DNA of 5,841 bases from Candidatus Moraniibacteriota bacterium. GTDB lineage: Bacteria > Patescibacteriota > Minisyncoccia > Moranbacterales > GCA-2747515. Below are positions 1-4,241 of the stretch, piece after piece. The translations under genes were made by a program, and so were the position numbers. The notes under the pieces are model-generated. The model did no database searches. It was not told the DNA's origin and saw nothing but the letters and a program-made list of their open reading frames with translations. How positions within the stretch are numbered: the stretch's first letter is position 1; each line of letters opens with the position of its first letter. The stretch lies in assembly GCA_029933995.1 (NCBI GenBank), contig JAOZNB010000079.1, positions 1-5,841 on the forward strand, in the 5' to 3' direction.

Positions 1-1574
1 TGATTTTCTAGTGATTTCTCTAGAAATACTATTTGTTTCTTATTTAAATCTATAACACTTTGAAAATTTAATATTGCATTTGTAGCTCTATTTATTATTT
101 GTCCATAATTTGACACTATTTTATCTAGTGAATACGCCAATTGTTTCAAATTATTTTGTAAGTTTCTTTTTTTATTTATAATTTCATTATCTAATTTTTG
201 TACAGAAAAATTAAACTTTGCAAATAAATCTTTTACGCTTTGTAAAATGGTATCAAAAATATTTTTTATAAAATGTTCTTGTTCTACTAACTGTGTTTTT
301 TTATCAGACAATAATTTATCAAATGAATTCAAAATATATTGCTCACTACTGCTCAAAAATTTATCCACCTTATCCCAACTCTCTCTCACTGCGTGAGCTG
401 CTGCAGTTGGAGTACTTGCTCCATAATCAGCAGCGAGTGTTGTAAGTGTTTCATCTTGTTCATGTCCCACACCTGCTACAACTGGCACAGGGAAATCCGC
501 TATCATCCGTACAATTGTTTCATTATTAAATGCCTGTAGACTTTCCAAACTTCCGCCACCCCGTACAATCACCAACACATCAATATCTTTATTTGCCATT
601 GTTGTAAGTGCATTTTTTATGTCTCTGAGTGCATTTGCACCCTCTACAGTTGAGTGATGAAAGATTATTTTATATCCATAATCTCCCACATTTGTAGTAA
701 AATCTCCAATTGCTGCTCCACTCCTCGAAGTTATAAGTCCAATCCTCCTGGGTAAATTTGGCAATTCCCTTTTTCTTTCATCAGCCAATAAGCCTTCTCT
801 ATCCAATTTTTTCTTTAAATCATCATACGCTTTTTTTAGTGCGCCCTCTCCATAAAGTTCCACTGTCTGACCGATAAAACTAAATCCATATTGCTTATGA
901 TAATTTGGATGTCCTGTCACAATTACTTCCATACCATCTTCTATCGTGACACCTGACAAGTCATAACTATTTTTAAACACTGCCACACGGAGAACACTTT
1001 CCCTGTCCTTAATTTCAAAATACGCATGACCATTTGGATTTCTTTTAAATCCAGTCACCTCTCCTTGCACACGAGTATTTCTAAAATTTGTTTGTAGCAT
1101 TGTATCAAGCATCGTCACAAACTCAGTAACAGAAATTGAATCCTCACCTTTTTCCTCTATAATTTCTCCAGTCACTTCGTCTACTCTTATTTCACGCCTT
1201 GTCATTTCTGCGCCCTTTGTCATTCCTGCGGAGCCCTGCACCGTCTGGTGCTGGGCGGAGGCAGGAATCTTACTATTCGTTACCGCATCATTAACCGCAG
1301 CAGCTTCATCAAACAAATTACCCGAATCCCCTGCCGTAATAACCACCTCGCCACCAGTCACACCTCCACCTCTTACAAGTTTCAAAATATCATTACCATA
1401 TTTTTTTACTTTAACTGCACCAATTCCCTTGATACGCAAAAGCTCATCACCAGTCTTTGGCTCTGTCCGAACAATTTCCTTAATAGTATTAAATTGTAAA
1501 ACCATATACGGCTCCAGATGCGACTTCCGAGCAGTATCCTGCTGCCATGATATAAGTTTTTGAATTAGTGACAT
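1..1574 (-). CDS. xseA: Exonuclease VII large subunit with N-terminal HRDC domain (3' end beyond window)
   Basis: Large, catalytic subunit of exonuclease VII, which with XseB degrades single-stranded DNA from both ends into oligonucleotides in the cytoplasm. My translation gives 524 residues with no stop before the edge. Residues 1-70 look like an HRDC nucleic-acid-binding domain (W10, EPYMVLQFNTI, IKGIGAVKVKKYG). Residues 71-146 are a hydrophilic linker. An OB fold starts near 147 (SVTEFVTML, VQGEVTGFKRN, GHAYFEIKD). The XseA catalytic domain follows: PRRIGLITSRSGAAIGD (275-291), VRGGGSLESLQAFNNE (337-352) and GVGHEQDETL (368-377). By alignment to the E. coli residues recalled as catalytic (D155, R205, H238, D241), the equivalents are D291, R338, H371 and D374, all present. 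From about 400 a Lys/Glu/Asn-rich helical region matches the start of the XseA coiled coil; its end is missing. ATG 1574 is the only reasonable start because an in-frame stop lies four codons upstream. It follows the upstream gene by 23 nt without a good ribosome site, which suggests coupling. E. coli XseA is about 456 residues and has no HRDC. Confidence 0.95.
   Translation of the reverse strand, partial: MSLIQKLISWQQDTARKSHLEPYMVLQFNTIKEIVRTEPKTGDELLRIKGIGAVKVKKYGNDILKLVRGGGVTGGEVVITAGDSGNLFDEAAAVNDAVTNSKIPASAQHQTVQGSAGMTKGAEMTRREIRVDEVTGEIIEEKGEDSISVTEFVTMLDTMLQTNFRNTRVQGEVTGFKRNPNGHAYFEIKDRESVLRVAVFKNSYDLSGVTIEDGMEVIVTGHPNYHKQYGFSFIGQTVELYGEGALKKAYDDLKKKLDREGLLADERKRELPNLPRRIGLITSRSGAAIGDFTTNVGDYGYKIIFHHSTVEGANALRDIKNALTTMANKDIDVLVIVRGGGSLESLQAFNNETIVRMIADFPVPVVAGVGHEQDETLTTLAADYGASTPTAAAHAVRESWDKVDKFLSSSEQYILNSFDKLLSDKKTQLVEQEHFIKNIFDTILQSVKDLFAKFNFSVQKLDNEIINKKRNLQNNLKQLAYSLDKIVSNYGQIINRATNAILNFQSVIDLNKKQIVFLEKSLEN
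1222..1268. repeat. GC-rich palindromic element inside the xseA linker
   Basis: An inverted repeat lies within the coding frame. ATTCCTGC (1222-1229) pairs with GCAGGAAT (1261-1268). After a small GGA/GGAG internal bulge, GCCCTGCACC (1233-1242) pairs with GGTGCTGGGC (1247-1256) with a single T-T mismatch and a four-base GTCT loop. It is clearly richer in GC than its surroundings. It encodes residues 103-118 of the HRDC-XseA protein, in the interdomain linker, and keeps the frame open. The outline (GTCATTCCTGC ... GGCAGGAAT) resembles short palindromic repeats dispersed in many bacterial genomes; membership of such a family is inference. Confidence 0.75.
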
Positions 1575-1597
1575 ATTTTTATCTTATACTAAATAAT

Positions 1598-2224
1598 TTA
1601 CTCACAGACTCCCTTTTTTGGAATTCCTATATATACTTTAATTTTTTTATCTCCTGATACAGCATACGCCAATGATCGCATACAACCATCATCCAAAAAC
1701 CATGGAATTGTTTTAATTCCTCCACTATGTTTTTTATATGTTCCATTTGGAACAACTATCGGTAATAGATATTCCTCTCTCTGCAACACTCTTTTTATCG
1801 GAATGATCTGAGGAATAACTTGAAATGCTCGTCTTCTTCGAATTTGTGATTTTTCCTTTTTAAATTCTGCTTTTAGTTTTTGTGCAGTTTCTTTTAATGA
1901 AATCCTTTGCGTCCATGATTCATATAATCCTCCAGTTCCATTCCAAACTTTAATTTCAGATATATTTACCTCACCCAAATACCAATCTAATTCATCATAC
2001 GCCTTCAGTCTTTTTTTGTACTCATCTCTAATAATTTTATCAAGAGATTTTTCTTTTAATTTTAATATCTGTTTTTTTGTCTTTGATAGGTTTTTACTGA
2101 TAGTATCTTTGTCTGGTTTATACTCTTTAATTCCTTTTTTGCGCATTTTTTTTGATGTAAAGCGTTGTGAAAGCACAAAACATCTTTTTGTTTCTATGGG
2201 TAACACTTTTTTTAGTAATTTCAT
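1598..2224 (-). CDS. Uncharacterised basic 208-residue protein upstream of xseA
   Basis: I do not recognise a family. The protein is strongly basic. Residues 1-75 are Lys/Arg-rich and probably helical (for example SKTKKQILKLKEKSLDKII at 47-65). The middle contains DELDWYLGEV (77-86) and VWNGTGGLYESW (93-104). A second charged helix at 108-134 ends in the cluster RRRR (129-132). The C-terminal part looks globular: YLLPIVVPNGTYKKHSGG (152-169), then IPWFLDDGCMRSLAYAVSG (173-191) and IKVYIGIP (195-202). No signal peptide or membrane segment is visible, so it is probably cytoplasmic, and nucleic-acid binding is possible from its charge. It ends 23 nt before xseA on the same strand, which suggests one operon. 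The start ATG at 2224 has only a weak purine stretch (AGAAG) about 15 bases upstream. An extended -10 promoter candidate lies about 100 nt upstream. That it is a real gene rests on its length in a favourable frame, its tight spacing to xseA and its mixed composition. Confidence 0.75.
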   Translation of the reverse strand: MKLLKKVLPIETKRCFVLSQRFTSKKMRKKGIKEYKPDKDTISKNLSKTKKQILKLKEKSLDKIIRDEYKKRLKAYDELDWYLGEVNISEIKVWNGTGGLYESWTQRISLKETAQKLKAEFKKEKSQIRRRRAFQVIPQIIPIKRVLQREEYLLPIVVPNGTYKKHSGGIKTIPWFLDDGCMRSLAYAVSGDKKIKVYIGIPKKGVCE

Positions 2225-2330
2225 AAATTTTAATTTGTTATCTTCTAAATATATTTATCCAGAATAACTAATTAGATATATACCTACAAAGTTTAATTTC
2301 AGCTTTTAAAATTATTTATATTATTTTTAA

Positions 2331-2339
2331 ATTATATCA
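2331..2339 (-). promoter_or_regulatory. Extended -10 promoter candidate for the 208-residue gene and xseA
   Basis: The minus strand reads TGATATAAT: a perfect TATAAT (2336-2331) preceded by TG one base away (2339-2338), the extended -10 form that can work without a good -35. No convincing -35 is present 17 bases upstream. The expected transcription start is near 2324, giving a leader of about 100 nt. AT-rich DNA yields chance TATAAT boxes, so the TG and the position are the main support. Confidence 0.4.
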
Positions 2340-2362
2340 TATAAATATCGTTCCTAAAATTT

Positions 2363-2390
2363 TTGTATGGTTGTGTAACTATGTTATGAT
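2363..2390 (+). promoter_or_regulatory. Promoter candidate for the acetyltransferase gene
   Basis: TTGTAT (2363-2368) and TATGAT (2385-2390) are separated by 16 bases. TG at 2382-2383 makes an extended -10 (TGTTATGAT). The expected start is near 2397, leaving a leader of about 150 nt before the GNAT ATG. It lies back to back with the minus-strand candidate at 2331-2339, as expected for a divergent intergenic region. Confidence 0.35.
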
Positions 2391-2546
2391 GCTATATATC
2401 GAAGGTGATCAAAAAAAGCACTTTTTAATGAATGATATTTCATTATATTTTAAAAACTTTTTTAATCCATAATTTTTAAAATTCTTTCTTGAAGATTTTT
2501 TAGAAATCTAATAAAAATAATGTATTATAAGTAACTTCTCAAAATA

Positions 2547-3017
2547 ATGATTAAAATAGCTATGGCCACAAAAGAAGACTTAGACCAACTTTCTAAACTT
2601 TTTAGTGAATATGATGCCGAAATAGAGACCTACTTTCCCAAAAATCATCTCAAACTACTTCAAACGCTCAATGCTGAACATGGAAATAATTCACAAAGAC
2701 AATCCAAAATTTTAAAATGCATCATTGATAAAGAACAACATTTTTTAATTGCACGAAAAAATGATATTATTATTGGCTGCATACTTGGCTGGATTGAATC
2801 AAAAAACAATGTTGGTAGATTTGATCAGCTTATCCTCTCTCGTCAATCTGAAGATAAAGAAGTTTTAGAAGTTTTATATATAGAATTAGAGCAATGGTTT
2901 AAAGATCAAAGATGTCCTTATGTAATTGTAGACGTTATCACAAAAAATCCACGCAAAAAATTATATGAAAATGCTGGATTTGAAACGGTTTTAGAGGAAA
3001 TGAGAAAGATCCTCTAA
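2547..3017 (+). CDS. GNAT-family N-acetyltransferase
   Basis: A single-domain acetyltransferase of the GNAT fold (156 residues, usual size), expected to transfer an acetyl group from acetyl-CoA to an unknown amine in the cytoplasm. The N-terminus IKIAMATKEDLDQLSKLF (2-19) is the typical first strand and helix. Residues 66-84 (FLIARKNDIIIGCILGWIE) are the central antiparallel strands. FDQLIL (92-97) is the strand leading into motif A, followed by the helix 105-118. VIVDVITKNPRKKLYENAGFE (126-146) matches motif B, with the usual asparagine, tyrosine and terminal GF. The acetyl-CoA pyrophosphate loop, normally R/Q-x-x-G-x-G/A, reads QSEDKE (100-105) and lacks both glycines, so activity or cofactor use may be altered. 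ATG 2547 is chosen because the GNAT first strand starts immediately; no Shine-Dalgarno is visible. The gene stands alone, divergent from block 1 and convergent with the membrane genes. The substrate cannot be predicted. Confidence 0.85.
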   Translation: MIKIAMATKEDLDQLSKLFSEYDAEIETYFPKNHLKLLQTLNAEHGNNSQRQSKILKCIIDKEQHFLIARKNDIIIGCILGWIESKNNVGRFDQLILSRQSEDKEVLEVLYIELEQWFKDQRCPYVIVDVITKNPRKKLYENAGFETVLEEMRKIL

Positions 3018-3074
3018 AATGCATAGAAACAACCTATAAAATAGTATACCGTCGTCGTCGCCCTTTACAAGTGC

Positions 3075-3096
3075 GGTGAAAAATTCTTTTTCCACC
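3075..3096 (+). terminator. Weak terminator-like hairpin after the GNAT gene
   Basis: GGTG (3075-3078) pairs with CACC (3093-3096). After an A-C mismatch, an AAAA/TTTT stem closes on a short loop. The T-rich run that would release RNA (TTTGTTTTT) starts several bases beyond the stem, so this is a poor intrinsic terminator. It sits about 58 nt downstream of the GNAT stop. Confidence 0.25.
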
Positions 3097-3191
3097 ATAT
3101 TTGTTTTTCGAGCAACTCATTACCTGCGGTCAAGGTGAAAATGGAGTAGAATTCTACATTGAATATAAAAGTCACACAATATATTTGCATT

Positions 3192-3250
3192 CCGCCGTCG
3201 CTCTACGAGCTGTGGCAGATGATTTCCTCCTTCGCATAAAGCTACGGCGG
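3192..3250. repeat. GC-rich palindromic element with two alternative foldings
   Basis: CCGCCGT (3192-3198) is the exact reverse complement of ACGGCGG (3244-3250), giving a long-range stem. Alternatively GCCGT-C-GCTC (3194-3203) pairs with GAGC-T-GTGGC (3207-3216) around the loop TAC, using two G-T pairs and one mismatch. The two foldings use the same bases and exclude each other. It is GC-rich in an AT-rich spacer and looks like a dispersed intergenic palindrome of the kind seen in CPR genomes, though only one copy is in the window. Confidence 0.55.
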
Positions 3251-3270
3251 GCAATGGCGGGGAGGGTGGG
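3249..3270 (+). other. G-quadruplex motif
   Basis: Four guanine runs, GGG (3249-3251), GGGG (3259-3262), GGG (3264-3266) and GGG (3268-3270), are separated by loops of 7, 1 and 1 bases. This meets the standard G3+N1-7 pattern on the plus strand. It directly abuts the palindrome at 3192-3250 and lies downstream of both converging genes. Folding in vivo is inference. Confidence 0.6.
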
Positions 3271-3272
3271 AC

Positions 3273-3316
3273 GATATTGGAACTTTTTTGATACAGTAAA
3301 AAAATATTCCAATATC
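3273..3316. repeat. Long inverted repeat 3' of the membrane-protein pair
   Basis: GATATTGGAA (3273-3282) is the perfect reverse complement of TTCCAATATC (3307-3316). Inside the arms an oligo-T run (3284-3289) can pair with an oligo-A run (3298-3304), extending the stem around a loop of about eight bases. It begins 12 nt past the stop of the minus-strand 127-residue gene. It could be a 3'-end stabilising stem or a bidirectional terminator. The U-run lies inside the stem rather than after it, so it is not a canonical intrinsic terminator. Confidence 0.55.
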
Positions 3317-3328
3317 TAAATTATTAAC

Positions 3329-3712
3329 CTAATATGTTCCAAGTAACCACAAAAACCATAATACTGGCAATCCTGTAACAATTGCAAGAATCCAATAATC
3401 ACGATATTTATGCAATGAGCATAAATGAATCCAGTACATAACTATTAATGGAATTATTGCAATAAGTATTGAAAATATACGAACTCCAATTATTAATGGA
3501 ACATGTTTGTCCACTGATAGAAAAACCAAAGCGACAGTTCCTATTATGCAAAAAATACTGCTTAAAATAGTATAAAAAAGAAGTTTATATTTTTTATAAT
3601 ATTTACCAACAAGAGAAAATATCAGAAACACTAAAAAAACAAAGCTTACGATGCACAACTCTAATATAAAAAATGATGCATACCCTACCCCACTTAAGTC
3701 AATGGATGACAT
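3329..3712 (-). CDS. Small four-helix membrane protein, paralogue of its upstream neighbour
   Basis: Family not recognised. This 127-residue hydrophobic protein has four likely membrane segments at about 12-35, 43-65, 73-94 and 105-124. A short positively charged loop (KYYKKYK, 37-43) follows the first and HKYR (101-104) precedes the last. The stretch YWIHLCSLHKYRDYWILAI (93-111) is nearly identical to residues 139-157 of the longest upstream frame, so the two are tandem duplicates. The conserved His, Cys and charged cluster at the membrane edge is the best candidate functional site. The start ATG at 3712 has no Shine-Dalgarno. A TATAAT on the minus strand at 3727-3722 would put a transcription start almost at the ATG, so a near-leaderless message is possible; otherwise it is co-transcribed with the upstream gene, 36 nt away. 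It ends with TAG. Confidence 0.75.
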   Translation of the reverse strand: MSSIDLSGVGYASFFILELCIVSFVFLVFLIFSLVGKYYKKYKLLFYTILSSIFCIIGTVALVFLSVDKHVPLIIGVRIFSILIAIIPLIVMYWIHLCSLHKYRDYWILAIVTGLPVLWFLWLLGTY

Positions 3713-3748
3713 AAAAAAATTATTATAATCTAAATTAATTTAACATGT

Positions 3749-4141
3749 TTAATTTAGCCACAGCAACCCCAAAATTAGTATGCCTATAGGAATTGCAAGT
3801 ATCCAATAGTCACGATATTTATGTGATGAACATGCATGTATCCAATATGCATAAATGATTGAAATTAGAAAAAACAAAAAGTACATACTCCTAATAAATA
3901 TATTTACCATATATTCTCCATAAAAAAGATGTCCATCACCTCTATAAAAAATAGTTACAATATAACAAATATTAATAACTAATATCATGGCAGGTATAAT
4001 TGTAATCCAAAACAATGCTTTTTGTATTTTATAATACTCTTTAAAAACAAATATGACTGCAGTCAGTATAAAAAAAACTGTCACAAATGGCATTATAAAA
4101 ATAAAAGCCTCTATATATTGAACGTTAATTTCTAAAAACAT
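3749..4141 (-). CDS. Small membrane protein, paralogue of its downstream neighbour (start revised; longest ORF starts at 4261)
   Basis: Family not recognised. The longest frame begins at ATG 4261 (170 residues), overlapping the lipase stop by 20 nt. I prefer ATG 4141 (residue 41 of that frame; 130 residues) for three reasons. The 127-residue paralogue aligns from about residue 47 of the long frame. A strong intrinsic terminator occupies codons 11-23 of the long frame. An extended -10 box lies between that terminator and ATG 4141. AAGGA lies just before ATG 4141 but is too close to be a good ribosome site. In long-frame numbering the shared membrane segments are near 51-73, 83-105, 120-140 and 152-169, with the conserved YWIHACSSHKYRDYWILAI at 139-157. 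The long start would add one more hydrophobic helix (7-25). The gene lies 36 nt upstream of its paralogue and probably forms a two-gene unit with it. Confidence 0.75.
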   Translation of the reverse strand: MFLEINVQYIEAFIFIMPFVTVFFILTAVIFVFKEYYKIQKALFWITIIPAMILVINICYIVTIFYRGDGHLFYGEYMVNIFIRSMYFLFFLISIIYAYWIHACSSHKYRDYWILAIPIGILILGLLWLN

Positions 4142-4177
4142 ATCCTTATAAAATATATCGTTAAGAATTATAAAATT

Positions 4178-4186
4178 ATTATACCA
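4178..4186 (-). promoter_or_regulatory. Extended -10 promoter candidate for the membrane-protein pair
   Basis: The minus strand reads TGGTATAAT: a perfect TATAAT (4183-4178) with TG at 4186-4185. No clear -35 is visible, as is common for extended -10 promoters. The predicted start is near 4171, 30 nt upstream of the preferred ATG at 4141 and just past the lipase terminator, so the arrangement is terminator, promoter, gene. Confidence 0.5.
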
Positions 4187-4191
4187 TCCAC

Positions 4192-4229
4192 AAAAGAAAA
4201 AAGCTACAGCAATAATACTGCTGTAGCTT
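4192..4229 (-). terminator. Intrinsic terminator of the lipase gene
   Basis: On the minus strand AAGCTACAGCA (4229-4219) and TGCTGTAGCTT (4211-4201) form a perfect 11-bp stem with a seven-base loop, followed at once by TTTTCTTTT (4200-4192). The stem starts 12 nt after the lipase stop codon, the classic geometry. The plus-strand side has no T-run after the stem, so the orientation is specific to lipase transcription. It also lies within codons 11-23 of the longest frame of the next gene. Confidence 0.8.
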
Positions 4230-4241
4230 AAATATAAAACG

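Larger units (their letters stand above)
2225..2546. other. Divergent intergenic region, 322 nt
   Basis: This very AT-rich spacer lies between the minus-strand 208-residue gene and the plus-strand GNAT gene. Besides the two promoter candidates it contains small inverted repeats. AAAAAG/CTTTTT sits at 2413-2426 with a two-base loop, and AGATTT/AAATCT at 2493-2509 with a five-base loop. GAAGGTGATC (2401-2410) resembles an extended Shine-Dalgarno sequence but has no start codon at a suitable distance. No RNA gene or convincing ORF was seen. Confidence 0.6.
3018..3328. other. Convergent intergenic region with GC-rich structured elements, 311 nt
   Basis: This spacer separates the 3' ends of the GNAT gene and the membrane-protein pair. 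It contains CGTCGTCGTCG (3049-3059), a weak hairpin at 3075-3096, a palindromic element at 3192-3250, a G-quadruplex motif at 3249-3270 and a long inverted repeat at 3273-3316. A 72-codon TTG-started frame crosses it but is best explained as a by-product of these elements. I see no real gene here. Confidence 0.6.

Noticed and set aside
339..539. Plus-strand frame opposite xseA
   Set aside because: Antisense to the conserved catalytic region of XseA, with a Cys/Ser/His-rich nonsense composition.
1248..1499. Plus-strand frame opposite the HRDC region
   Set aside because: Antisense to a well-supported domain and starting inside the palindrome; no coherent protein features.
2016..2267. Plus-strand frame over the start of the 208-residue gene
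   Set aside because: Its Phe/Leu-rich translation is what antisense of a Lys-rich coding sequence gives; no independent support.
2428..2472. 14-codon leader peptide before the GNAT gene
   Set aside because: The Shine-Dalgarno-like block is 17 bases from this ATG, too far, and such short frames are common by chance in AT-rich DNA.
3101..3319. 72-codon plus-strand frame with a TTG start
   Set aside because: It runs through the palindrome, the quadruplex motif and the inverted repeat, has no ribosome site and no recognisable domain. The open frame is a by-product of GC-rich repeat DNA.
3713..3748. Separate promoter for the 127-residue gene (TATAAT at 3727-3722, minus strand)
   Set aside because: No TG extension or -35 match, and it would leave almost no leader. 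Co-transcription with the paralogue is simpler, though a leaderless message cannot be excluded.
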